This document shows, one piece after another, positions 52,638-61,066 of a stretch of 64,000 nucleotides of DNA. The translations under genes were made by a program, and so were the position numbers. The first letter of the stretch is position 1. Each line of letters opens with the position of its first letter. This stretch comes from DASUPK01 sp963736305 (GTDB lineage Bacteria; Actinomycetota; Thermoleophilia; Solirubrobacterales; 70-9): the NCBI GenBank assembly GCA_963736305.1, contig CAVTOD010000005.1, forward strand, positions 806,001 to 870,000, read 5' to 3'. The notes beneath the pieces were generated by a model that was not told the DNA's origin, made no database searches, and saw only the letters and a program-made list of their open reading frames with translations.

Positions 52638-53790
52638 GTGCAGGGAGGGAAATACTCGTCGATTCGCGCGGAGCCTTCTCCTGGTGATCGTGGTGCTCGC
52701 TGATCTTGCTGCGTTCGCGGCCAATCCGCGATCCAGCGAGGCGGCGTTTCCACCGGGGCTGGATGGCGATATCGTGTTTGACAGCGCTCGCGAAGGGGGG
52801 GACCTCGACATCTTCGTGGTGGCACCCGATGGCTCCGGGCCGATGAACCTGACCAGCGATAACCCGGGAGAGGACGCCTTCCCTGCCTTCTCCCCCACTG
52901 GAAGGCAGATCGCTTATCAGAGGCTCGCCGGGACCGACTTCGACGTCTTCCGGGTCGACGCCGCCGGATCGACCCCAATCAATCTCACCGCCGAAAGTCC
53001 GGGGAACGACGGGGAGCCGGCCTATTCGCCTGACGGGACGCGGATCGTCTACAGCCACGACGGTGACATCTTCATGATGGGACCCAGCGGTCAGAGGCAG
53101 GTGAGTCTCACCAGCGGTCCCACGGATGACTCCGCGCCGAGCTTCTCCCCGGATGGAAGGCGGATCGCCTTTGCCCGCGACGGTGACATCTACACGATGC
53201 GTGCGAACGGTGCGCGGCTCGTCAGACTGACGGCGGGACCGGAGGGCGACTTCGGCCCAGCCCTCTCCCCGGACGGAAGATCGATCGCGTTCACGAGGCA
53301 AGCGGGCGACCTCGACGTAATGCTGATGAGGACGGTCGGTTCCGGCCTGAGCAATCTGACGAGTGACAGCCCCGCCAACGATCTCCAGCCGGCGTTCGCC
53401 CCCGGTGGGAGGCGGATTGCCTTTGAGAGCGATCGCGCCGCCTCGAACTACGATGTCTTCGTGGGCGGGCTTGACGGTTCGGGGGTGACGGATCTGACGG
53501 CCGGGAGTCCTCTCACGGACGGCTCTCCCGACTGGACGAGCGTCCGCCGCTGCCGCGGCAAGCAGGCGACGCTTGTCGGCGGCGATGGCCCAGATCGGCT
53601 CAAGGGCACCAAGCACGCCGATGTGATCGTCGGACTCGTCGGCAGGGATGCGATCGACGGCGGTGCCGGGAAGGACGTGATCTGCGGCGGAGGCGGCGCC
53701 GATCACCTCAGCGGCGGCGGCGGCAAGGACTATTGCGCGGGCGGCCCAGGGAGGGACGCGGGGTCAGGCTGCGAGAGCGGAAAGCTCTGA
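52636..53790 (+). CDS. Secreted TolB-like beta-propeller with C-terminal RTX-like repeats
   Basis: The 384-residue protein has an export signal (SLLLVIVVLADLAAFAA). It then has about six PD40/TolB-type beta-propeller blades, each with the FSPDGRRIAF-like motif (for example SFSPDGRRIAFARDGDI and ALSPDGRSIAFTRQAGDL). The last 60 residues carry Asp/Gly-rich nonapeptide-like repeats (GGDGPDRLKGTKHADVI, GGAGKDVICGGGGADHL) as in calcium-binding RTX tails. It is probably an extracellular, calcium-stabilised binding protein. The ATG has no ribosome site upstream, so the message may be leaderless. The divergent membrane gene starts on the same CATG. Confidence 0.8.
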   Translation: MCREGNTRRFARSLLLVIVVLADLAAFAANPRSSEAAFPPGLDGDIVFDSAREGGDLDIFVVAPDGSGPMNLTSDNPGEDAFPAFSPTGRQIAYQRLAGTDFDVFRVDAAGSTPINLTAESPGNDGEPAYSPDGTRIVYSHDGDIFMMGPSGQRQVSLTSGPTDDSAPSFSPDGRRIAFARDGDIYTMRANGARLVRLTAGPEGDFGPALSPDGRSIAFTRQAGDLDVMLMRTVGSGLSNLTSDSPANDLQPAFAPGGRRIAFESDRAASNYDVFVGGLDGSGVTDLTAGSPLTDGSPDWTSVRRCRGKQATLVGGDGPDRLKGTKHADVIVGLVGRDAIDGGAGKDVICGGGGADHLSGGGGKDYCAGGPGRDAGSGCESGKL

Positions 53791-53828
53791 ACGGGCGAGA
53801 CGACCAAGCGACGTTACGCCTCCCGGGC

Positions 53829-54728
53829 TTGAGCCTCGAGCTCGGCGAGCGCCCGTGCCCAGTTTGCGGTTCCCGCCGAAGCCGCCTGAGGGCTGACGCC
53901 GACATTCGTTCCGAGTCCCTGGACGAATACGCCTTCGCCTCTCGAAAGGAGCCCGAGCGTATGCACCACAGACTCCTGCTCTGCCTGGACTGCGACACGG
54001 TGTATGCCAGCCCGTCCCCCACAGCTGAGAGCCTTGACGATGCCTACCGGAGCGCCGCGTACGACTCGAGCGTCGAAGCGCGTTACGCGGCCTCGACCTA
54101 CGTCAAGGCGCTTCGCAGGGTGCTCGGGAGCCCGGGTTCGTGGGGGCCCGTCCTGGACATAGGCGCCGGTGATGGGGCCTTTCTCGACGAGTTGCTGTCT
54201 CTCGGCGTGTCGGAGCTGACCGGCGTCGAGCCCTCGGAGGCCCCGATCGCGGCGGCAAGGAACTCCGTCGGGCCATTCCTGCGTCAAGGCTCCTTCGACC
54301 CCAGCGACTTCGCCCCGGCGAGCTTCGGGTTGATCACCTGCTTCCAGACGATCGAGCACGTGGCTGACCCACTCGCGATCTGCCGCGGTGCGCGGCAGCT
54401 GCTCCGGCCTGGCGGCCACCTCGCGCTTGTCTGCCACGACTACCGAGCCTTGCCCAACCGTCTCCTGGGGACGCGCTCACCGATCTACGACGTCGAGCAC
54501 GTGCAACTGCTTACGAGGCGGCCGCTCCGGTGTCTGTTTGCGCGCAGCGGCTTCTCGACCGTCACGATCCGGCCGCTCCTCAACCGCTATCCGCTGCGTT
54601 ATTGGGCTCGGCTTGCCCCCTTCCCGCATCAGCTCAAGGCATGGTCGCTACGGAAGCTGGATGGGCCCGTCGGCTCGCCCGCTATTCCCATTCCGGTCGG
54701 GAATCTGCTGGCAGTCGGCAGGACCTGA
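53829..54728 (+). CDS. SAM-dependent methyltransferase with N-terminal zinc ribbon
   Basis: The protein of about 299 residues has a Cys4 element (CPVCGS and CLDCDTVY) followed by a methyltransferase core: GPVLDIGAGDGAFLDELLS, LTGVEPSEAPIAAARNS, FQTIEHVADPLAICRGA and LRPGGHLALVCHDY. It is the same general build as the gene at 40510-41337. No ATG lies near the N-terminus; TTG 53829 gives the expected protein. Six bases separate it from the next gene. The acceptor is probably a sugar or lipid intermediate. Confidence 0.82.
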   Translation: MSLELGERPCPVCGSRRSRLRADADIRSESLDEYAFASRKEPERMHHRLLLCLDCDTVYASPSPTAESLDDAYRSAAYDSSVEARYAASTYVKALRRVLGSPGSWGPVLDIGAGDGAFLDELLSLGVSELTGVEPSEAPIAAARNSVGPFLRQGSFDPSDFAPASFGLITCFQTIEHVADPLAICRGARQLLRPGGHLALVCHDYRALPNRLLGTRSPIYDVEHVQLLTRRPLRCLFARSGFSTVTIRPLLNRYPLRYWARLAPFPHQLKAWSLRKLDGPVGSPAIPIPVGNLLAVGRT

Positions 54729-54733
54729 CGGGG

Positions 54734-56507
54734 ATGCGTGGCGGCCTTTCGCGCGCGCCGTCCTCGCGGGTGGCGTACGCAGGTGCGACGGCATTCCTGG
54801 TTGGGGCGACCTGGCTCTACGTCTCATACCGGTTCAACGTGGCTGTACAGTGGGCATTCCTGGGTCATGTCCTGTGCTTCTCCGGTGAGCTGAAGAACGA
54901 CTGGTACACCGGCTTCCCGCCCCCCCACTGGGTAATCGATCATCTGCTCGCGATCATCCCCGGGTCAGCCCGGGCGACGGCGGTCGCGGCGCTATGGCTC
55001 CTCTATCTCGCCCTTCTGTGGACGAGTTTCGTCGCGATCTGCCGGTCCCTCGGCGCATCCTTCGTCGTTGCCGTCGCCGCTGGGCTGATTCGATCCCAAC
55101 CAGAATCGGCGGGTTCGGCCTCTCGGAGATTTTGTTCGACTTCTTCTATCCGAGCAACCTCGGGTTCGGCTTCGCGCTCGGTTCCCTTGCACTTCTCCTG
55201 GGCGACCGCCATCTGCTCGCGGGCATCGCTCTGGGTCTGGCGACGCTGCTGCACCCCCAAGTCGGGTCTCTCATGCTCATTGCGTTTGCCCCCGTTGCGC
55301 TTGTCGCGGGTGGCCGGTTGGACCTCCGTGCCGCGGCGCTGTTCGCGATCCCGGTCGTGGTCCTGGGGGCCCCTTCCGTGATCCAGCTCGTCTTCGAGCA
55401 GAACGCCGGCGGATCTTTGTCACCGCACGAGAAGTACGAGCTGATCGCGGTAGTCCGGACCCGTACCACTTCCTCTACAGCTCGTTTCCGTCCTATGAGT
55501 ACGTCCGCACCGGGCTCTGGCTTGCGTGCCTGGTCGCATCTCTAATCCTGCTCCGGACGTTTCGTGCGGCCCGGCTGCTGGGGTTGCTCGTTGCAACGGT
55601 GCTCGTGCTCTGCAGCGCCGGCGCGATAGCGGGCGAGCGGGGCTCGCCGGTGTGGCTCGTGTTGGCGCAGACTTCCCGCCTCAGCGCACTCGTGGTGCTG
55701 CTCGGGGTTGCGGCGAGTGCGGCAGCCCTTGGTCGCTTCCTGCGCGCTGGCTGGGCTGCGGTTGCGCTGGTCGGGGTGTTTCTCCTGGCGCCGGCGGTCG
55801 CGGGGTGGCTGGACCTGCGAACGCCCCTCGGGACGGCTATCAGCGCAACCGAGGCGGGGATGCTGTTGGCGCTCCTCGGCGTGACCGTCTTGGCAACTCG
55901 CCTTCGCCTCGGCGAGCGATTTGGCGGCCTGCCCGGACACGCCAGCGGGCGCCTGGCTGCCGGCGCCGTGGCTGCCGCCTTCGCCCTGGCGACGGTGTCG
56001 ATGATCGTCGAGCACGGCACGCGCGCGGGCAACGCCACCGCGGAAGGCGGCGTTCCCAAGGCGTCGGCCGGGGAGGACGCGCTGAAAGATGTCGCCGCTG
56101 CGGCACGGCGGGCGACCGAGCCGGGTCAGCTCGTCTTCTCCTCCCCGATCCTCGACGGGATGCGGGTATACGCACAGCGGCCGACCGTCGTCGAGTTCGG
56201 AACCCTCCTGTTCGGCGAGGGCGACCTCGAGTGGCGGCGGCGGGTGATCGACCTGACCGGAAATCCCCACATCCTCGACCCGGAGCCCTTCGGCACCGAC
56301 GTGGCCGCACGCGCGCAGGCGATGTCCACCGGCTTCCAGCGCGAGATCGCCGCCAGCCCCGATCAGCTCTGCCGCTACGACGCCGCCGTCGCGGTGGCGA
56401 AGCCGCTCGCGGACCCGCCGCCCTGGCTCACGCCGATCTATCGCAACGACTACTACGCGCTGTACCGCTTCGACCGGGCCGCCTGCCGGCTGGCGCACGC
56501 CACCTGA
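54734..56507 (+). pseudogene. Polytopic membrane protein gene interrupted by two frameshifts
   Basis: Three frames encode successive parts of one membrane protein. Part 1 from ATG 54734 has VAYAGATAFLVGATWLYVSY. Part 2, from about 55090, has IPTRIGGFGLSEILFDFFYP. Part 3, from about 55457, begins DPYHFLYSSFPSYEYVRTG and continues to the stop at 56507. Inserting one base near 55082-55100 and one in TCCGGACCC (55453-55462) gives a single 591-residue protein; total length plus two is a multiple of three. It has about ten membrane helices and an extracellular C-terminal part. The family is unknown; a GT-C-like role is a guess. Confidence 0.75.
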
Positions 56508-56534
56508 ACCGAGCGCTTCTAAACTCGTCGCGCG

Positions 56535-57290
56535 ATGGCCCTCCGATCACCCAAGCAGGCCGCGTTCGAGCGGGTCCAGAAGATCTCCCAGTCCGAGGCC
56601 CGTGCGGCGGTCGAGAACGACCGCCAGCTGCGCCACTACCGGGCCTTCATCGAGCCCGGCGATCTCGTCTTCGACCTGGGCGCGAACGTCGGCGAGCGCG
56701 CCGAGACCTTCCGGCGGCTCGGGGCGCGCGTGATCGCCGTCGACCCCCAGCCCTCGTCCGTCGCGGCGCTGGAGGCCCGCTTCTCGGACCACCCGCAGGT
56801 GACCGTGGTCGGCAAGGCGGTTGCTGCGGCTCCGGGGACCTACACCCTGCGGGTCGACGAGAACACGACGCTCTCGACGATGTCCCCGGAATGGATCGAA
56901 GCCGTCAAGGGAAGCGGTCGCTTCGAGGTGGAGTGGCGGGAGAGCGTGGAGGTCGAGGGGACGACCCTGGACGCGCTGATCGAGGAGTTCGGGCTGCCGC
57001 AGTTCTGCAAGATCGACGTCGAGGGCTACGAGCCGGAGGTGCTCGCGGGCCTGAGCCGGCCGCTGCCGTCGGCCTCGTTCGAATTCGCCGCGGAGGCGAT
57101 CGAGAGGATCATTCCCTGCGTCGAGCGGTTCGCGAGCCTGGGTCCCTGTGAGTTCGCGGTCGCCTACGGGGAGGAGATGATCCCCGGGCGCTGGGAGCCG
57201 GCGCCACGGATCATTCCCCGGCTTCGCGCGTTCGCCGACGAGCTGACCTGGGGCGACATCTACGTCCGCGCGCTGCCGCGCGACGCCTAG
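56535..57290 (+). CDS. FkbM-family methyltransferase
   Basis: The 251-residue methyltransferase has the SAM loop LVFDLGANVGERAETFRRL, VIAVDPQPSSVAALEARF and the FkbM core FCKIDVEGYEPEVLAGLS. It is more distant from the other two FkbM genes here, which are close paralogues of each other. The stop interlocks with the convergent GT2 stop over CTAG (57287-57290). The substrate is probably a sugar of the surface glycan. Confidence 0.86.
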   Translation: MALRSPKQAAFERVQKISQSEARAAVENDRQLRHYRAFIEPGDLVFDLGANVGERAETFRRLGARVIAVDPQPSSVAALEARFSDHPQVTVVGKAVAAAPGTYTLRVDENTTLSTMSPEWIEAVKGSGRFEVEWRESVEVEGTTLDALIEEFGLPQFCKIDVEGYEPEVLAGLSRPLPSASFEFAAEAIERIIPCVERFASLGPCEFAVAYGEEMIPGRWEPAPRIIPRLRAFADELTWGDIYVRALPRDA

Positions 57291-58144
57291 CCCGGCGGTC
57301 CAGAGGAGGGGCGATCGGCCCCGCGCAGGCGGCCCACCAGGCCGGCCGCGAGCCCGCGAACCCGGCTGAGCGCCGCCCGCAGCGGCATGGCCCAGAGCAG
57401 GAACTGGGTCAGCCTGAGCCGGACGCGCTCCATCGGCGTCAGCGACGGGCGGAAGATCTCGACCAGTCTGCGCCCCTCGTCACGGAAGAGCTGCGGGTCC
57501 GCCGACTTCGCCGCCGGGTGGACCACCCGCACCGAGAGCTCCTCGTCGGTGAGCACTGGGAAATAACCGGCGTAGATGAAGCGGAGGAAGTACTCGGAGT
57601 CGAACACGTAGTGCATGTCACGACGGAACGGGCCCACCTCCTCCTGTAGCTCGCGACGCCAGAAGGAGGAAGGCTGCGGGGTGCTCCAGGGCGCGAGCGC
57701 CCACCAGTGGCGCCCCTTGATCGTCGACTCGTAGGTCGAGGGAGGCCTGGGGCGCCAGACCTCGGTCAACTTCCCGTGCTCGTCCACGTAGCGCGCGGCA
57801 CCGGCGGCCCACCAGGCGTCGCTGCCCTCCAGGAGCGAGATCGCCGTCTCGAAGGCCCCTGGCAGGTAGTAGTCGTCGCTGTTGATGTAGGCGATGACAT
57901 CGCCCGTGGCTCGCGCCAGGCCCTTGTTGAGCGCGTCGGTCTGCCCCTCGTCCGGTTCGCTCACCCACCAGGCGATTCGATCCTCGTAGCGCCGGATCGT
58001 CTCCAGCGTGGAGTCGCTGGAGCCGCCGTCGACGATCAGGTACTCGAGGTTCTCGTAGCCCTGGTCGAGGACCGACCGGATCGTCTTTTCGATGAACTCT
58101 CCCTGGTTGAGGGAGGGCGTGATGATCGACAGCTTCGGCGTCAG
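57287..58144 (-). CDS. Glycosyltransferase family 2
   Basis: This GT-A transferase of about 285 residues has PKLSIITPSLNQGEFIEKT, IVDGGSSDSTLETIRR, SEPDEGQTDALNKGL, the DxD-type AYINSDDYYLPGA and MHYVFDSEYFLRFIYAG. No ATG/GTG/TTG fits the family N-terminus; CTG 58144, behind AAGGGTGAGGG, gives TPKLSIITPSLNQG. An ATG at 58216 would overlap the upstream fkbM gene by 62 bp. It ends the wzm-wzt-fkbM-GT2 operon. Confidence 0.83.
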   Translation of the reverse strand: MTPKLSIITPSLNQGEFIEKTIRSVLDQGYENLEYLIVDGGSSDSTLETIRRYEDRIAWWVSEPDEGQTDALNKGLARATGDVIAYINSDDYYLPGAFETAISLLEGSDAWWAAGAARYVDEHGKLTEVWRPRPPSTYESTIKGRHWWALAPWSTPQPSSFWRRELQEEVGPFRRDMHYVFDSEYFLRFIYAGYFPVLTDEELSVRVVHPAAKSADPQLFRDEGRRLVEIFRPSLTPMERVRLRLTQFLLWAMPLRAALSRVRGLAAGLVGRLRGADRPSSGPPG

Positions 58145-58154
58145 GGCCCGACCC

Positions 58155-58922
58155 TCACCCTTCCCGGAGGAAGATCCCGTCCGACTGCAGCATCTCTCCG
58201 GTGCGAACGTCGTCATGGCCCTCCTCGAGCCCGGCCAGCCGGAACCCTCGCGATCCGAGCTCCTCGATCATCTCGAGGAAGGTCGGGGCGCCCTCGTAGA
58301 GGGGCACGAAGGAGAGCTCCGCCTGGACGCATTCCACTGCGGAGAGGGAGCCCTCGGCCCCCTTCAGCACCTCGAGCTCGAAGCCCTGGACGTCGAGCTT
58401 CAGGTAGACACGATCCCCATCGCCGACCAGCTCGGGCCAGATCGAGTCGAGGCGCGCGACCTCCACCTGTTCGGTCCCGCCGTACTTCGCCTGCGGGGCG
58501 CTCTGCAGCTGGCGATCCTCCATCCCGAGCAGCGAGCTGCTGGTCGAGTTGCCGGCGACGTTGATTTCGGCCGTTCCGTTGGAGGAGCCGAGCGCGAGGT
58601 GGCGGCACTCCCAGAGCGGATCGCTCGCGGCGGCCGCCTCCAGCGCCGCAAAGGAATCCGAGAGGGGCTCGAATGAGACGATCCTGCCCTCGAAGCCGAG
58701 GCGCCTGAGCTGAGTCGCGTAATGGCCCTCGCTGGCGCCGACATCGAGCACCAGCGTGATCCCCCTGCTCCGCAGGAGCCGGGAGCGTCGCTGCTCCTCC
58801 GCAGTCAGCGACGCCGACTCGGTGCGCGGCCGCATCTCGTAGCCGAGCCGGTTCAGGGTGGCGCCGGCGCTCTCGATCGCGCGGGTCCTCGCCCGCTGCG
58901 GGAGCAGCTCGCGAAGCCTCAC
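58155..58922 (-). CDS. FkbM-family methyltransferase in the ABC-exporter operon
   Basis: The 255-residue protein has LVLDVGASEGHYATQLRRL and YLKLDVQGFELEVLKGAEG, and is a paralogue of the gene at 44982-45743. Its GTG start overlaps the wzt stop (GTGA), so it is co-translated with the exporter ATPase. In known ABC-dependent O-antigen systems a chain-terminating methyl group is recognised by the Wzt C-terminal domain; this gene is placed to play that part, which is inference. Confidence 0.87.
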   Translation of the reverse strand: MRLRELLPQRARTRAIESAGATLNRLGYEMRPRTESASLTAEEQRRSRLLRSRGITLVLDVGASEGHYATQLRRLGFEGRIVSFEPLSDSFAALEAAAASDPLWECRHLALGSSNGTAEINVAGNSTSSSLLGMEDRQLQSAPQAKYGGTEQVEVARLDSIWPELVGDGDRVYLKLDVQGFELEVLKGAEGSLSAVECVQAELSFVPLYEGAPTFLEMIEELGSRGFRLAGLEEGHDDVRTGEMLQSDGIFLREG

Positions 58923-60208
58923 GGAGACGTTGCTTCGGCCGGCTCGAGCGGGGGAGCGGCCGGGCGCCCCTCGTCCACCCTCCACGCATGGTCCACCAGG
59001 ACCGCGCGGTGGGACGGTGGCGGTGCCTTCCCGCTGCCGAAGAAGTCGCCCTGGATGACGGTCAGCTCGCACGCGAACTCGATCCAGTCGACGGGCTGCT
59101 CGGCGATCTCGGCCCAGATGTGCAGCTTGTACTGGCCGGCCGGGAGCGGGCAGCGCGGGATCGAGCAGCACGCCACCCCCTCCGCGGGGATCTCGTCCAG
59201 CAGCGTTCCGGTCACCGGTGAGGAGAGGTGCAGCATCAATTCGTTCAGATGGGTGAGCACCAGAACCCCGAAGCTGACGTTCCTGAGGGGCTTGCCGTCC
59301 GCCGTCTTGTAGGCGAGCAGGATGTCGAGATCCTCGCCGGTGACCGGGCTGTCGGTCTGCCTGCCGGCCGACTCGAATGAGATCTCGGTGAATTGGAGCT
59401 CGCCGCTGCCTCGCCGGTCCTCACGGTCGATCAGCGGAGTGCCGGCACTCGACCCGACGTGCCTCGCGTAGTCGGTGATCACGTCCCGCGCATCGCCCAT
59501 GGTGGCCATGCGCCCGTTGGCGAGCAGCATCGCCCGGTCGCAGAGGTTGCTCACCGCGGTCAGGTTGTGGGAGACGAAGAGCACGGTCCTGCCCTCCGCG
59601 GCGACCGCCTCCATGCGGCCGATGCACCTCTGCTGGAAGGCGAGATCGCCGACCGAGAGCACCTCGTCGATGATCAGGATCTCCGGCTCGAGGTGAGCCG
59701 CCACCGAGAAGGCGAGCCTGAGCTGCATCCCGCTCGAGTAGCGCTTCACCGGCGTGTCGATGAAGCGGGCGACGTCCGCGAACTCCACGATCTCGTCGAA
59801 CTTGCGGTCGATCTCCGCCCGTCCCATGTTCAGGATCGCCCCGTTCAGGTAGACGTTCTCCCGTCCGGTCAGCTCGGGGTGGAACCCCGTCCCGACCTCG
59901 AGCAGCGCCCCGACCCGGCCGTGCAGGTCCGCCTCGCCATAGGTGGGTGGCGTGATGCGGGAGAGGATCTTGAGCAGAGTGCTCTTCCCGGCGCCGTTGT
60001 GGCCGATGATGCCGAAGGTCTCGCCCCGCTCGACCTCGAGGTCCACGTCCCGGAGCGCCCAGAATTCCTCCCGCTCCTTCCCGCCCCTGCCGAGCGACTT
60101 GATCCGGCTCGCGAGCGCGTCCCGCAGCATGTCGTAGCCGCCCGACATCTGGCCGAGCGAGTAGCGCTTGCTGAGGCCGCGCGCCTGGATGGCGATGTCC
60201 TTGCTCAT
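58919..60208 (-). CDS. wzt: ABC transporter ATPase for polysaccharide export with C-terminal glycan-binding-like domain
   Basis: The 429-residue ATPase has Walker A IGHNGAGKSTLLKIL near residue 71, the signature YSSGMQLRLAFSVA near 168, Walker B EILIIDEVLSVGD near 186 and the switch His in LFVSHNL, all as in Wzt/TagH exporters. From about residue 265 there is a beta-rich extension (LQFTEISFESAGRQTD, LDILLAYKTADG, QYKLHIWAEIAE) like the Wzt C-terminal carbohydrate-binding domain. The start overlaps the permease stop (ATGA). It drives export of a lipid-linked glycan across the membrane. Confidence 0.9.
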   Translation of the reverse strand: MSKDIAIQARGLSKRYSLGQMSGGYDMLRDALASRIKSLGRGGKEREEFWALRDVDLEVERGETFGIIGHNGAGKSTLLKILSRITPPTYGEADLHGRVGALLEVGTGFHPELTGRENVYLNGAILNMGRAEIDRKFDEIVEFADVARFIDTPVKRYSSGMQLRLAFSVAAHLEPEILIIDEVLSVGDLAFQQRCIGRMEAVAAEGRTVLFVSHNLTAVSNLCDRAMLLANGRMATMGDARDVITDYARHVGSSAGTPLIDREDRRGSGELQFTEISFESAGRQTDSPVTGEDLDILLAYKTADGKPLRNVSFGVLVLTHLNELMLHLSSPVTGTLLDEIPAEGVACCSIPRCPLPAGQYKLHIWAEIAEQPVDWIEFACELTVIQGDFFGSGKAPPPSHRAVLVDHAWRVDEGRPAAPPLEPAEATSP

Positions 60209-61062
60209 ATGACGTCGGCGAAGGTCCGCTCGGTGCGGGAGAAGTAGACGAGGGCGACCGTCAGGACGGTCAGAGCTGAGAGGACCGAGGTGGCGACCAT
60301 CAGCGGATCCGGCGCGGACGCCCCCAGCAGCGACCAGCGCGTCCCGTTCAGGACCGAGACCATGGGGTTGAGCGCATAGACGTACTGGAGCGGCCCGCTG
60401 ACGAGCGAGCCCGGGTAGATCACCGGCGAGACGAAGAACCACATCTGGACAAGGACGGGAACGATCAGGGCGACGTCCCGATAGCGGACGTTGATCGCCG
60501 CGAACAGGGTCCCGCTGCCGAACGCCGTGATCACGGCCAGCAACAGGAAGAGGGGGACCAGAAAGGCCATGCTCGAGACGCCTACCCCGTAGACCGCCAT
60601 CACCACGAGCACGACGATCATCGCAATGCCTAAGTCGAGCATCAGCCCGAGGGCCTTGGAGACCGGGAGCGCGAGGCGGGGGAAGTACACCTTGGAGATC
60701 AGGTTCGCGTCCCCGACCAGGCTGTTGGCCGCCTGGCCGACGGTCTGGGCGACGAAGAGCCACGGCACTACTCCGACGATCGCGAACACGGCCAACGGGA
60801 ACCCCTCGGAGGGCACGCCGACCACCCGGCCGAAGATGAGGGCGAAGATGAAGGCGATGACCAGCGGCTGCAGGATCGCCCAGCTGATGCCGAAGATGCT
60901 CTGCTTGTAGCGGATCTGCAGCTCGCGCTTGGCGAGGAAGTAGATCAGCTCCCGGTACTGCGCCAGGAGGCGCAGATCCGGCCACTGCCAGCGCTTTGGC
61001 GGTCGGATCTTGATCAGCGGAGAATCGGTCTCCACGGGCGCGGTGATGTCGGCGGACGCCAT
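60205..61062 (-). CDS. wzm: ABC-2 type polysaccharide export permease
   Basis: The 285-residue membrane protein has six helices. The N-terminal amphipathic segment YRELIYFLAKRELQIRYKQS precedes ISWAILQPLVIAFIFALIFG, as in Wzm/TagG/KpsM permeases, and the last helices are FVSPVIYPGSL and SVLSALTVLTVALVYFS. It forms the export channel with Wzt, encoded next with a 4-bp overlap. Four bases separate it from the upstream GT4 gene. Confidence 0.9.
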   Translation of the reverse strand: MASADITAPVETDSPLIKIRPPKRWQWPDLRLLAQYRELIYFLAKRELQIRYKQSIFGISWAILQPLVIAFIFALIFGRVVGVPSEGFPLAVFAIVGVVPWLFVAQTVGQAANSLVGDANLISKVYFPRLALPVSKALGLMLDLGIAMIVVLVVMAVYGVGVSSMAFLVPLFLLLAVITAFGSGTLFAAINVRYRDVALIVPVLVQMWFFVSPVIYPGSLVSGPLQYVYALNPMVSVLNGTRWSLLGASAPDPLMVATSVLSALTVLTVALVYFSRTERTFADVI

Positions 61063-61066
61063 GGCG

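Noticed and set aside
51445..53706. Minus frame of about 750 codons crossing the polytopic protein and the propeller gene
   Set aside because: It crosses two genes on different strands and has no membrane or domain pattern, while the chosen frames do.
55526..57151. Long plus frame of about 540 codons over the third membrane-protein part and fkbM
   Set aside because: Arg-rich shadow of two recognised frames; no motif.
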